Below are positions 23,426-34,098 of a stretch of 64,000 bases of DNA, piece after piece (the stretch's first letter is position 1; each line of letters opens with the position of its first letter). The stretch spans positions 2,775,500-2,839,499 of the forward strand of contig JAINUG010000070.1 in the NCBI GenBank assembly GCA_029706075.1, given 5' to 3'. The stretch is from Aldrovandia affinis. Lineage: Eukaryota > Chordata > Actinopteri > Notacanthiformes > Halosauridae. A program made the translations under genes and the position numbers. The notes beneath the pieces are model-generated. The model saw nothing but the letters and a program-made list of their open reading frames with translations. It was not told the DNA's origin and did no database searches.

Positions 23426-24332
23426 TTGCAACGGGTCATTATCTAACCCATTACAAGCCCTATATTTAGGCATTGAATCAAAAATGAATTGATTATGTTT
23501 TATACTTTGACTACTATGAGATTTAAATTGAGAAAGTGGGCCATTATCCATCTGCACGGTGTAAGCATGAGCTACCTTGTGAGAAGGGTTTCCGTAAAAC
23601 GTGCAGGGGTCACTCTAAATCGCGTGTCATTAGATGAAGAGCACTGAGGAGATAGCAGGAGGGTTGAGGAAGTACCTGAATGGGGCTTGTATCATTATGG
23701 GGCGAGATGAAGATAGCTTTGAAACGTCTGCCAAGTGCGTAGCTCTCTATCGTAGCTCAGGCTCAGGTGAAGAATAGGAGGGGCGTGTTATCTTCCATCA
23801 GAGGCTCGGTGACAGATTGTGAAAACATAAACAAGGACCAAAGAAAACAATGATCTCACGCACTGTGGAGAGCATTGCCCCGGCTATTTTTGTGGTTCTC
23901 GTGCTGGCTAGGCCAGGGGAAGGCCGGCCCAGATTCTTACCAGGAATGCTACAGATGCATCAATGATGGATCGCTTCAAAAGAACATGCTACAACAGATT
24001 GATAGGAAAATCATGATCATATAAAATAAGGTTAGGGCATTGGTTAAGGCTGTTAGTTTGGCAATATGTCTTTTTAAAAATGTCATGTCATTGTAAAGCT
24101 CTCAAGTAACGGTATCACTGTTGATTCAAAAGATGTCGTTCCAAGATTTGTGACTCCCGATTGACAACCTCAAACTTTGTTCGATGTTCAAAACTCATTC
24201 AGAGCGGTAGATGTGTGACAGCTAGCATAATGACAAACTATGTTAGCTAATTCTAGATAGACTATGGATAGCTAACGCTAGTATTGGTAGTGCGGAGGTG
24301 ATGCCATCAGCATCAGGTATTAGAGGAAATAT
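23426..24332. other. intergenic, no gene recognised
   Basis: No exon, repeat or regulatory site could be supported. Confidence 0.5.
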
Positions 24333-25265
24333 TGTGGCAGCCAAAGGGACTGCACAAGGAAATGGCTGCCTAGCCTCCAACCCATGGGAGCCAGGAAACA
24401 CTACATTTCCCAGCAGGCCACAGTCACACCTGAGCCGAGTCAAGGCATTGGGACTAACGACCATCTGAAGGCTATTTTGAGGCCTATTTAAAGGACTGAC
24501 TCACATTACCCGTTGAAAGGAGTAGGAATGTGTTTGGGAAGGAGTTGGGGAGTGTATTTGATGAGTAGAGAACCTGTGAAGTCTTTGACCAGCCAGGATT
24601 AGGAAAGAGTGTTTTTGTGTATGAAATTGGATTGTTTTGAGGACCCCCTTTGGATTGACTATGGACTGGATTACGAAATAGACCTGGATTACAGAACTGG
24701 ATTTTGGACATTGACATGAGTGGGATTTTGGACTTTGTGTGTTTGTATTCCCCTGAAGACCCCACCCTTTGTTTTGTGTTTGTCAAGATTAGTTTAATAA
24801 ATTATAATTTTGGGCAGCATGGTGGTGCAGTGGATAGCACTGTCGCCTCACAGCAAGAAGGTCTCGGGTTCGAATCCAGGCCGGGGGCCTTTCTGTGTGG
24901 AGTTTGCATGTTCTCCCCATGTCCGTGTGGGTTTCCTCCAGGTACTCCGGTTTCCTCCCACAGTCCAAAGACATGCACGTTAGCCTAATTGGAGAGTCTA
25001 AATTGCCCGTAGGTATGAGTGTGTGAGTGAATGGTGTGTGTGCCCTGTGATGGATTGGTGACCTGTCCAGGGTTTATTCCTGCCTCTCGCCCCTATGCAT
25101 GCTGGGATAGGCTCCAGCCCCCCCGTGACCCTGAATAAGCGGCTTAGACAATGAGATGAGATGAGATTATAATTTTGTTTATATTACTGCCTCCTCTGTG
25201 TTCTTGAACTTGCCTACGCCCTCTGCAAGGTCCGTGTGTGTCGCCCAACACCTGGGGACACCACA
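24333..25265. mobile_element. solo LTR of an LTR retrotransposon (fossil), split by a SINE
   Basis: Begins TGTGGCAGCC and ends GGGGACACCACA, giving the short TGTGG...CCACA inverted ends normal for LTRs, and is flanked by a 4-bp duplication ATAT (24329-24332 and 25266-25269). Without the inserted SINE (24813-25165 plus its 12-bp duplication) it is about 568 bp long. No internal coding region is attached, so it looks like a solo LTR left by recombination. The family is not determined. Confidence 0.65.
24813..25165 (+). mobile_element. tRNA-derived SINE with perfect 12-bp target duplication
   Basis: Flanked by ATTATAATTTTG at 24801-24812 and 25166-25177. Pol III promoter boxes are clear: A box TGGTGCAGTGG (24823-24833) and B box GGTTCGAATCC (24867-24877). 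The body includes ctgtgtggagtttgcatgtt, ctccccatgtccgtgtgggt and tttcctcccacagtccaaa, very common in fish genomes. It ends in a GATGA repeat tail. Intact boxes, clean tail and a perfect duplication point to a fairly young insertion made by target-primed reverse transcription. Confidence 0.93.
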
Positions 25266-26155
25266 ATATAAACAAAATTAGAAAAGCAGTAGGCTACAAC
25301 TATTTTTGATAAATGTTGCTTGCTTGGGATTTATCGCTTGGCTGTCCTATCTGTTCATAGACGGGCATTAATGACGCCACCAAATTAGCATGTAATACCA
25401 GCGCTTGAGGTAAGTGGTCGGGGTGGATGAAAACGCAAACTAATTATCAGACAAGAAATACAGCGCAGAATGTTTTTATTGGCACACTCCCCATTGTGCC
25501 GGCTAACACATGTTGGCTCAAACGCCTTTAGTGCAGACAACAAATCCGCCACACTGGGAGGAGGCAAGAATGATCCCATTTGGAGAAATGGACAAAATGA
25601 GCAATTCCACTACCAACCAGGTGTTGTTTTCACTACCATTCTCATCAAAATAGAGCCCATCTTTTTTTAACCAAAATAAAATAATTCCATGACTTTGGAC
25701 ATGGTGAAATGGTGTCTCCACAATGTACTAAAATCTCATCTGAAAACAAGCTTAGGACATTACTTGCCCATGTCTCCCGTTATGGAAAAGCCAGTTCTGC
25801 ACTGCCAGTACCCCATGTGCTGCTCCCCGTGTGACACGCTCTTCAGTCAGTTGATGCTCTTATCTCACACTCTCTGTGTCACAGTGCTTTCCTTTGAATT
25901 CTGTGTTGTATAATTACAGGAACTTGCTGGCTCTGTTATTGAAAGTGAAGCATATGTGGTGAGTAGGCCAGCTCTGTGGGCACCTTAGGACATGGAAACC
26001 CTGCAGTCTTCTCAAAGAGTGCTCAGGGAGTCTTCCTGCTCTTGTTGCCTTGTTGCCTCCTACAGCTATGCCCTCTCTCCTGAAATTCCATAAATGCTGG
26101 GAAAGGGCATGGAGTGGCAGATGCTGACCTCGCTTGATATCATAGTTCTACAATA
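25266..26155. other. intergenic, no gene recognised
   Basis: No supportable feature; small overlapping frames on both strands without motifs. Confidence 0.5.
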
Positions 26156-26376
26156 CAGGGTTGGGGGACAATTCCATTCCAATTCAGGAAATTAACTGAA
26201 ATTAAATTCATGAATTTTAAAAATGCCCATAAGGTTCTATAGAGACTTTCAAATTCATTAATTAAATTCATGAATGGGAAGTCCAATTCATGAACTGAAA
26301 GATCCCCATAAAACTCTATGGCCATTTTTTTAAATAAATGAATTGAATGAATTTGAATTAAATTGTCCCATCCCTG
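26156..26376. mobile_element. AT-rich MITE
   Basis: Ends CAGGGTTGGGGGACAATTCC and the complement of CAGGGATGGGACAATTTAAT form an imperfect inverted repeat about 30 bp long. The interior repeats ttaattaaattcatgaat-type words. 221 bp, no coding capacity. The target duplication is unclear, so the superfamily is left open. Confidence 0.6.
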
Positions 26377-26429
26377 ATACATGCATGCAATTTCATTCAT
26401 GAAAGTGTTCGTTTTTATGTTTCTTTTTA

Positions 26430-26600
26430 TGTAGCATCAGTGCGATGTGCTGATTAAGAGCCTGGTAACTCGTAACCAGATGGTTGTGGGTTTAAATCCT
26501 TGGTGGGGCTCTGCTGTTGTAGCCCTGAATAAGCTATTCTATATGAATTCCCACAGTGCAAATGCCTACCTGTATAAATGGGTAATTCATGAAGCACCAC
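26430..26600 (+). mobile_element. tRNA-derived SINE fragment
   Basis: Head with an A-box-like agtgcgatgtgctgattaa and a B-box-like gggtttaaatcc (about 26489-26500), then the body word ctacctgtataaatgggtaa related to the SINE at 17.1 kb. The SINE tail is missing; an L2 tail fragment follows from 26644. Confidence 0.65.
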
Positions 26601-26643
26601 CCCTTAATGAGAAATATCACCAATGTACTGTATTCCATTGTAT

Positions 26644-26918
26644 ATGTGTAATATCACCACTGCCTACTTGCTCAACACTTCTTGTATATGTATCCCTGCC
26701 TTCTCATAAAAAAATTAATAATGATAATACTAACCTTTTCCTTCCCAGTGTTACAGGTATGGTATGCAGCTGCCTACAATGATATCTACCACTGTATTAT
26801 TGCACTGGTCTTGTGCGCAAACTATGATTGTTCCTACCATGTATTAATGCACATCTTGTAAGTCACTCTGGATAAGAGCATATGCTAAATGCTTAAAATG
26901 TAAATGTAAATGTAACAT
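26644..26918 (+). mobile_element. L2-clade LINE, 3' UTR fragment
   Basis: Begins at tatatgtgtaatatcaccac and follows the 3' UTR of the 9.8-kb copy (ctgcctacttgctcaacact, ccttttccttcccagtgtta) to the tail hairpin near 26862-26880 and AAATGTAAATGT repeats. No coding part. Confidence 0.85.
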
Positions 26919-27400
26919 ACAGGTAGCAAAAAATAAACGCAAACAGTGTTGCAACTTTCTCTGGTGGTTTTGACAGAACTTGTTCCTGGCCTGGACATTA
27001 AAATAAATACATAATTTATTATATTCATAATATAATTAGAATTATAATAAAAAGAAAAGGTCAGCACCTGCCAGTTATAGTACCTCTATTGTCTAATAGT
27101 ACTGCAGTAGTCTGTCAGTAATTTGGCAGTCCTGCCTTCGTCAGCATGTAGAACTTCCTCGGTCAGTCAATTCATAGATAAACCCAAATGATCAATGGGA
27201 TAACTGCCCACGAGTTTGAGCACTCCTGTGACAACATTCCAATCCAATTTAAGCCATTCACTGAAATTGGTGCCACAAATCGGAAAACCTTGACCGCACT
27301 CATACTCTTAGAAGGCAAGGATGATGTCAATTGTTACCTAATGTAGTGAGTGATCATCTCCACCCCATGTTAAAGCAGTTGTTTCCTGCAGAGGGTTGTC
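26919..27400. other. intergenic, no gene recognised
   Basis: AT-rich; nothing recognised. Confidence 0.5.
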
Positions 27401-27520
27401 TTTCTAGAACAAATGCCCCATTGGGTTCAGATCTGGTGACTGACAAGGCCTTGGCATTTGGATATCATTAGTGTCATGCTCGTCAAACCATTGAGGGGCT
27501 ACTCGTACTCTGTTGTCTTT
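27401..27520 (-). mobile_element. Tc1-like transposon fragment (CAGGTAACTGCC family)
   Basis: Short internal piece: ttgggttcagatctggtgac, gccttggcatttggatatca and atgctcgtcaaaccatt match the minus-strand transposase interior of this family. No ends were found. Confidence 0.55.
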
Positions 27521-28299
27521 CTAAGACTTTTTTGTAGAAGTGGTGTAGTATTCCTCCTACATGGCTTCAGATAATGGTGACTCTATGCTATGGCTCATAC
27601 AGGCCACACATTGTTGCCACACATTGTTGCCCAATACCTGCAGAGGGCAATACAATTAAATGAACAAACACAAAACCTCAGGGAATACAAACACAAACAT
27701 ATACTATACATTGGTGTTTCCATTTTTGGTTCACTACCTGTATCTTTTCAAATCTATATGTTTATATGTGAAGGCATATTACATTTGTTGTAACTTGTCT
27801 CAAGGGGTGGGGACATTAGAATCATTGTCTGGCTTCTCCCAGAATAAACAGTGCTCCGATCGGCATACATGTTGATGCTGGGAGTGTTTCTCATTTCATG
27901 ACGTCATAATATACAAACAAGAGTGACATCATGTACAACAGGTCACATTACAAAGAAAAGAGATTAAAAAAGGAAAAAAAATAAAAAACAAAGCAGACCA
28001 AAACAAAGTCCCTGTATGAACGATAGTAAGCTTGAACAAAGGAATGAGTCAGAAGAGCTGAGGAAGAAAAATACGAGGAGACAATGGCACTACCCCAGGG
28101 GAGTGTTGTATCTTACAGAGGATCATAGATGGTTTACCCAACATCAGTTGTGTTTGGCTTGTTTGTTTTTTGAGTCAAAGCTAACAGTCATTGACTTTGA
28201 TGACAAAAAAGGGTCATGTGCACTCAAGATGACAGCAGAGATAGGTTTCAGGACGGAGTGGAGGTTACAGAAACAATGCCGTTTGTCTATTTTTCTCTT
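27521..28299. other. intergenic, no gene recognised
   Basis: Contains an A-rich stretch (27966-27990). A 125-residue frame starting at 28016 merges into the Tc1-like sequence downstream and has no recognisable start domain. Confidence 0.45.
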
Positions 28300-29245
28300 A
28301 TTTACAAGGCTCTGGGTGTTATGGTCAGATGAAACCAAAGTTAAACTTTTTGGCCATGCAGACCAGCAGTGTGAAGAAGGACGCTTATGTTGAAAAGAAC
28401 ATGATAACTATGGTGAGATATGGTGGTGGATCTTTTGTGTTATTGGGTTGGTTTGCATGTACTGGTCCTGGAGCTCTTATTAAGATCAATGGATTCATGA
28501 AATCCAGCAAGTCCCAAGACATTTTGGCAAAAAAACATGGTCCCCTCTTCCAGGAAGCTGAAACTTCCAAATGTATCTTTCAGCAAGACAATGATCCCAA
28601 GAATATCTCAAACCCCAAAAATTGGGGCCTCCTGCATGGTCCAGTGGCTACAACATTCGACACTGGCCACGGAGACCGGGGTTTGATTCCCCGTCTCACC
28701 AGAGTCGGCTCTGGCCGGGAGCGCCACCGGGGACGGAAATTGGCTGTCCACCCCAGGGAGGGGGGAGGGAAGCCGACAGGACGTTTGCTGCGCATAACAG
28801 TGGCCCTGTAGTACTGCGTTACGGTCGACGGCTTGACGAGTGCCGTCTCGGAGGAGACGTTACTTTGCCTTCGTCACTACCGGTCACAGGACTATGGCAA
28901 CTAACTCACATTACTGGGGGTCGACATAAAAATAGCAGGTGTAATTGGCTACTAAATTGGGAGAAAATGGGATAAAATCAGAAACAAAATCTTACAAGAA
29001 ATGGTTAACTGACCACAAAATTACTGTTTTCCAATGGCCACCTCAGTCTCTAGATTTGAACACAATCAAACATTTGTGGTTTAAATTGAAGAAGGCAGTC
29101 CACAAGCACAGACCAAAGGATCTAATGCACATTTATTTTTGTTGGATTTTATTTAAAATAATAATTTGGGATGTGAATAATTGTGACATGTATGGTTTTG
29201 GAATAAAATAAAATAAAAAATAATGTATGTAATTGTATTAGTTGT
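28300..29245 (+). mobile_element. Tc1-like transposon remnant, interrupted by a SINE
   Basis: The plus strand holds the C-terminal two thirds of a Tc1-like transposase: WSDETKVKLFGH (first catalytic Asp) near 28323, GGGSFVLLGWFA near 28425, FQQDNDPKN (second Asp) near 28577 and WPPQSLDLNTIKHLW (where the third acidic residue is replaced by Lys) near 29034. Frame changes and the SINE at 28623-28985 break it. No inverted repeats were located, so the ends are approximate. Confidence 0.75.
28623..28985 (+). mobile_element. tRNA-derived SINE inserted in a Tc1-like element
   Basis: A box TGGTCCAGTGG (28637-28647) and B box GGTTTGATTCC (28680-28690) at tRNA-like spacing, then body blocks ggccgggagcgccaccgggg, gtccaccccagggaggggg and cgtctcggaggagacgttac, and an A-rich end ttgggagaaaatgggataaa. 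The insertion splits the transposase text between caagaatatctcaaac and cagaaacaaaatc. This is the best-preserved of three copies in the window (others at 19.9 and 23.2 kb, opposite strand). The target duplication is not clear. Confidence 0.85.
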
Positions 29246-29625
29246 GGCAGGATCAGGGGTGTTGGGTTACAAAGCAGCCAATGATCAATAATCAAATTAG
29301 CATACAATGACAGATAGAAATCAAATAGGACTTTAATAAGGGAGGAATAGGGGGAAGCAAACAAGTTTAGTCCATAATCCATTCACTTGGTCTTTATCCA
29401 TGATCCAAAGTCGTAAATCCAATCCAGTTACATTTTTACATTTTACATTTTAAGCATTTAGCAGACGCTCTTATCCAGAGCGACTTACAAGATGTGCATC
29501 AATACATGGTAGGAACAATCACAGTTAGCGCACGAGATCAGTGCAGGAATACAGCAATAGACATCATTGCAGGCATCTGCGTACCATACCTGTAACACCG
29601 GGAAGGAAAAGGTATTTTACAATGT

Positions 29626-31172
29626 TTACAAAATGTACAATTTTTTTTTTTTTTTTTTTTTAAATAAAGAGTATAGTGTTGAACAAGTAGACAGTGGTGA
29701 AGACAATTTAGCTAGATGGACAGAGATCAGGGGTAGTGGAGTCTGAAGAGGTGGGTTTTGAGGTAGATTGGAAGTGATTCCGCAGTCCTGACCAATTGCG
29801 GGAGGTCGTTCCACCAACGAGGGACCAGGACAGAGAAGAGGCGAGACCGCGAGTGAGCGGCTGCCAGGCGCCCGGAGGGATGGGGCAGTCAGTCTGCCAG
29901 CGGAGGCGGAGCGGAGAGGTCTGGACGGGGTGTAGGGCGTGATGAGTGACTGGAGGTATGGGGAGCAGTACCTCTGGTCGCTTGAAAAGCAAGCACCAGT
30001 GACTTGAATCTGATGCGTGCTGCGATGGGGAGCCAGTGCAGAGAGGAGAGTAGAGGGGTGACGGGTGAACTTCGGCTGGTTGAACACCAGGCGAGCAGCA
30101 GCGTTCTGGACTAGTTGCAGTGGCTTGATGGCACAGGCCGGAAGGCCTGCCAGCAAGGAGTTGCAGTAGTCCAGACGTGAGATCACCAGGGCCTGGACCA
30201 GGAGTTGAGTGGCCTCTTGGGTGAGGAACGGTCGGATCCTCCGGATGTTGTGGAGGGAGAAACGGCAGGTCCGAGTGATCGCTGCAATATGGCTCGAGAA
30301 GCACAGCTGGTTGTCCAGGGTTACCCCAAGACTCCTGGCAGACTGGGACGGAGACACTATGGAGCCTTCCACGGTGATTGATGCATCAATCATCGGGAGC
30401 CCTTCGCTGGGAGGAAGAGCAGCTCTGTCTTCCCAGGTTCAGCTTCAGGTGGTGGGTGGACATCCATGCGGAGAAGTCAGCCAGGCATGCAGAGATCCGT
30501 GCCGGGACCTGGGTATCAGATGGAGGAAGGAGAGAAACAGTTGAGTGTCATCAGCATAACAGTGATAGGAAAAACCATGAGCAGAAATAACAGAACCAAG
30601 TGACTTGGTGTACAGAGAAAATAGGACAGGGCCTAGCACCGAGCCCTGCGGGACACCGGTAGAGAGGGTGCGGGGAGAGGAGAGGGATCCTCTCCAGGCC
30701 ACCTGGTAGGACCGGTCAGCCAGGTAGGACTCAAACCATGTCAACACAGATCCAGAGATTCCCATCTCGACGAGAGATGAGAGCAGGATCGGTGGTCCAC
30801 GGTGTCGAATGCTGCCGACAGGTCGAGGAGAAGGAGGACGGAGCTAAGGGATCGGGACTTAGCGATGTGAAGAGCCTCTGTGACCGCAAGGAGAGCAGTC
30901 TCTGTGGAGTGGCCTGCTCTGAACCCAGATTGGTTAGGATCAAGCAGGTCGTTCTGTGAGAGATGAGCAGACAGTTGATTATAGACAGCCCGCTCTAACG
31001 TTTTGGAGAGGAATGGGAGGAGAGAGACAGGTCGGTAGTTAGAGATGACAGCAGGATTCAGAGAGGGTTTTTTGAGGAGGGGGACAACCTGAGCGCATTT
31101 GAGGGAGGAGGGGACAGAGCCAGAGGAAAGAGAGGAGTTAATGACATTCGAGACAAAGGGGAGGATGTCCAT
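29626..31172 (-). pseudogene. L2 reverse-transcriptase domain (frameshifted)
   Basis: Minus-strand frames carry the RT motifs in order: [16 protein letters not shown] (motif 1/2), [32 protein letters not shown] (motif A), [20 protein letters not shown] (motif B), [14 protein letters not shown] (motif C, catalytic DD), ARSLGVTLDNQL and the C-terminal thumb with NAAARLVFNQPKFT. All core residues are visible, but the domain lies in at least three phases (31172-30741, 30765-30445, 30393-29626). Confidence 0.88.
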
Positions 31173-31737
31173 AGCAATGGACTGGAAGAGGGGGAAGGAA
31201 TGGGATCAAGAGGGCAGGTGGTGGGACGGGGGGAGAGAACAAGTTGAAGGATGTCAGAGTCAGGGAGGGGTGAGAAGGAGGACAGAGGAGTGGGAGGTTT
31301 AGGTAGCGGGATGGGAGAGGGAGAGGTTGGGGGGAAGGAGTTGCGAATGACCTCAACCTTCTCGTGAAAGAAGGATGAGAAGTCATCGGCGGTTATAGAG
31401 GAGGGGGGTGGGGGAGGAGGAGGGGTGAGGAGAGAGGAAAATGTAGCATAGAGTTTATGTGGGTTGGAAACAGAAGATTGAATTTTAGAAAGGAAAAATG
31501 CAGACTTAGCAGAGGAGAGGTTAGCGGAGAAGGAAGCCAGGAGTGTGTGGAAGTCAGACAGAGCTGCAGGGGATTTGGATTTTCTCCATTTCCTTTCTGC
31601 CGCACGCAGCTTCAGTCGGTTAGCCCGAATGGAATCGGTTAGCCAGGGGGCGGGGGGGTGGAGACGAGCGGGTTTAGCGGATAGAGGACAGAGTAAGTCA
31701 AAGGAGGAGGAGAGAGAGGAAAGTAGGGTGGATGATG

Positions 31738-32530
31738 CTACTTCAGCAGGTAGCTGAGAGAAGGCATCAGTAGGGGGAAGGGAAGATAGGACAGTAGCTG
31801 ACAGGGCAGCGGGTGAGAGAGTGCGGAGGTTGCGACGGACAAGGACAGTGGGAGCAGGTGAAGATGGTTTAGGGACAGAGGGGAGGGGAGGGAGAAGGAC
31901 AGAAAGGAATGGTCAGACACATGTAGAGGCGATACCGTAATGTTGGGTGAGGCACAGTTCCTGGTGAAGACCAGGTCCAGTTGGTTACCGGCCTTGTGGG
32001 TGGATGGGGATTCAGCCATGGTGAAGTCAAAGGACTGAAGCAGGGGGAGGAATGCAGAGGCCTGGGAGGACTCTAGCTGCAGGTTGAAGTCCCCGAGGAG
32101 TAAGACGGGGAGTGCCATCCTCAGGGAAGGCACTGAGTAGGGCATCCATCTCGTCTAGGAAACTCCCCAGTGGACCTGGAGGGCGGTAAAGAACAATGAT
32201 GTGCAGTTTACATGGAACAGTGACAGTGACAGCATGAAATTCAAAGGAGGAGGGGGAGAAGTGAGGAAGAGGAACAATACCAAATCTCCACAGGGGGGAG
32301 ATCAGTATACCTGTCCCTTCACCTCTACCTGAGGGTCGTGGAGTGTGGGAGAAGGTGTAGGCGGCAGAGAGAGCAGCAGGGGTGGCCGTGTTTTGCGGAG
32401 TGATCCAGGTCTCCGTAAGCGCCAGGAACTGCAGGGAGAGTAGCGAGGCCTGGGCCGAGATGAAATCGGCCTTCCGGACAGCGGACTGGCAGTTCCATAG
32501 TCCGCCAGCTACCACCAGTTCCTCAAACAA
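31738..32530 (-). pseudogene. L2 AP-endonuclease domain (frameshifted)
   Basis: Two overlapping minus-strand frames show the endonuclease/exonuclease/phosphatase fold motifs in order: start LWNCQSAVRKADFI, catalytic LALTETWI (Glu), VLYRPPGPLG, LLGDFNLQ (Asp/Asn) and VSDHSFLSFS (Asp-His pair). This domain nicks target DNA for target-primed reverse transcription. The frames overlap at 32027-32145, so one frameshift separates the N-terminal half from GDFN onward. Confidence 0.85.
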
Positions 32531-32857
32531 TCAAAAAGTCGGTACACAAAGTACTCACTCACCAATGCGTTTCCCTTTCCAGTACTTTGCAAATTGCCTG
32601 GGGAAAAGGTACGTCTTTTATTTCCCCTGCATTACTAGGAAAGGTGCGTCAGGTGCGCTCTGTCCGCCCCGGACTTCCCATTAAGGTGTGGGGATGGAGC
32701 CAGTGGGTCACTATGTACTGCCCCTCAGCATGCCTCCCGGCGGCTGCCACATAGTATAAAATAATTTAAAAAAATTGATAATAAAAAATAGCTCATTACT
32801 TGTATTGTTTATTTTATATAAACAATAAGAGGTAAAGTTTACTATATATATATATAA

Positions 32858-33448
32858 AGAGTTAATCAGCCTAATCGACAAATGTTTCCCACCAAACCAC
32901 AAATTGAAGAAAATATTCAACAGAAATACACTCAAATTAGGCTACAGCTGTATGTCAAATGTGAAACAGATAATAGACGGGCATAACAAAACCATCCTAA
33001 AGAAAGACTCACAAACGCAGGAAAACGAAAACGCAAAACGTGCAAATGCAGAGAGAAAAGCGAATGCCCTCTAGATGGAGAATGCCTATTAAAAGAAATC
33101 GTTTACCAAGCTAAGGTCACTACTAAGGACTCGACTGAAACATATGTAGGACTAACAGCAAACGAGTTGAAGAGCAATTGGAGAAACCACCAGACATCAT
33201 TCAATAAAGACCATCTAAAAAACGAAACTGAATTCAGCAAACATGTATGGCAGCTAAAAGATAAAAAGAAAGAATTCAAAATCACGTGGAAAATCCTCGC
33301 CAAAGCAAAGCCTTACACAAACTTAACCAAACGATGTAATCTGTGCAGCACAGATAAACTATTCATCATAACCAAACCACACTTGGTAACCCTAAACAAA
33401 CGCAACGAACTCATATCGATTTGTAGACAGACGAAGGTACATCCTTAG
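32858..33448 (+). CDS. Penelope-like element, C-terminal end with GIY-YIG endonuclease (partial)
   Basis: A plus-strand frame stays open from about 32866 to a TAG at 33446-33448. It starts LIDKCFPPNHKLKKIFN, then YSCMSNVKQII, a Cys cluster KTCKCREKSE-CPLDGEC, the GIY-YIG-type pair IVYQAKV and TYVGLT, then FSKHVWQLK, KRCNLC and LNKRNELISICR. This order (linker, CxC...CPLDGxC, GIY-YIG, C-terminal LNKR.EL) is diagnostic of Penelope-like retroelements, in which the endonuclease follows the RT. The RT part is absent, so the copy is 5'-truncated, as is common for these elements. The endonuclease frame is intact, which hints at a recent insertion or at use of the domain; the former is more likely. 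Confidence 0.85.
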
Positions 33449-33924
33449 GTATAGTAAAATATAATCAAATATTTTACGCAGGCAAACCTTCAAAAAAATG
33501 AAAACCGAACCTAAAATATTTTGCGCAAGAAATTCTTTCCAATAGTTCACCCCGCTTTGAAATGTATTATCACAAACAATTATATTGAAGCAGACAGCTA
33601 CAAGAGCTCAATGTATATGGAGATTAACTGAAGAGTAAACCAAACTTTTTGGTCTATAAAACAAATTTATATTATATCAGTGTATATGGAGATTAACTGC
33701 ATTTTCTGAAAAGAATAACAGTTGGAGTTTGGCAGTGCACTGCTACTACAATGTAACGTTTTGGAAGCCATAGCAACGGAACGGGCTGCAGCTGCAGCAT
33801 AGAGATTCAATTCAAAATCCTCAGTGTTTATGGAGACTAACTGAAGAGTGGACCAACTTGTTTTTGGTCTACGAAACAAATTTGTATTATAACCCATATG
33901 TACGCAAGAATTGAGTAAACCACC
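33449..33924. repeat. AT-rich segment with a 66-bp direct repeat downstream of the Penelope-like element
   Basis: Two copies of a 60-70-bp sequence (33611-33676 and 33828-33893) share tggagattaactgaagagt and ttggtctataaaacaaattt with about ten differences. A third partial copy of the first 20 bp lies at 33680-33700. The region could be the 3' UTR of the Penelope-like element or a separate repeat. Confidence 0.6.
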
Positions 33925-34098
33925 TGTTGTGACTTCTGTCCTAAAATAATAAAACCAGGTACACGCAATCCCTGGGAGCTCAGATCAGCACTTTATTCCT
34001 CAGGCTTTGCCTGGTACAGACTTCCGTCTAGGTTATTGGTTTCCGGTCAAGTGCATTTCAAAATAAAGGTCTTGCTTACAACAGTACTAAACATGACA
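33925..34098 (-). repeat. LTR (3' LTR relative to the element)
   Basis: Begins TGTT and ends TGACA on the plus strand; paired with 38378-38551. The adjoining internal sequence is the purine tract (read on the minus strand). Confidence 0.93.

Larger units (their letters stand above)
29429..32752 (-). mobile_element. L2-clade LINE, near full length
   Basis: On the minus strand the element runs from a GC-rich 5' leader (about 32752-32530) through an AP-type endonuclease (32.53-31.74 kb), a linker (31.4-31.2 kb), reverse transcriptase (31.17-29.63 kb) and 3' UTR to the tail hairpin near 29470 and AAATGTAAAATGT repeats. Active L2 elements of fish are about 3-3.5 kb, so this 3.3-kb copy is close to complete. 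Its single pol-type ORF is split into at least five open pieces by frameshifts, so it is inactive. A poly-T run at 29640-29661 lies in its 3' UTR. The 5' limit is set where base composition drops sharply and is approximate. Confidence 0.88.

Noticed and set aside
24840-24890. tRNA gene, because of perfect A- and B-box sequences
   Set aside because: No cloverleaf or terminator at tRNA distance; the boxes belong to a 353-bp SINE with its own target duplication.
30209-32684. Plus-strand open frames across the L2 (for example 30738-30959, 31457-31757, 32382-32684)
   Set aside because: Shadows of the L2 coding strand; no motifs of their own.
33449-33924. Terminal repeats of a second LTR element
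   Set aside because: The 66-bp repeats lack TG...CA ends and flanking duplications; they fit better as a repeat within the Penelope-like 3' region or a separate local repeat.
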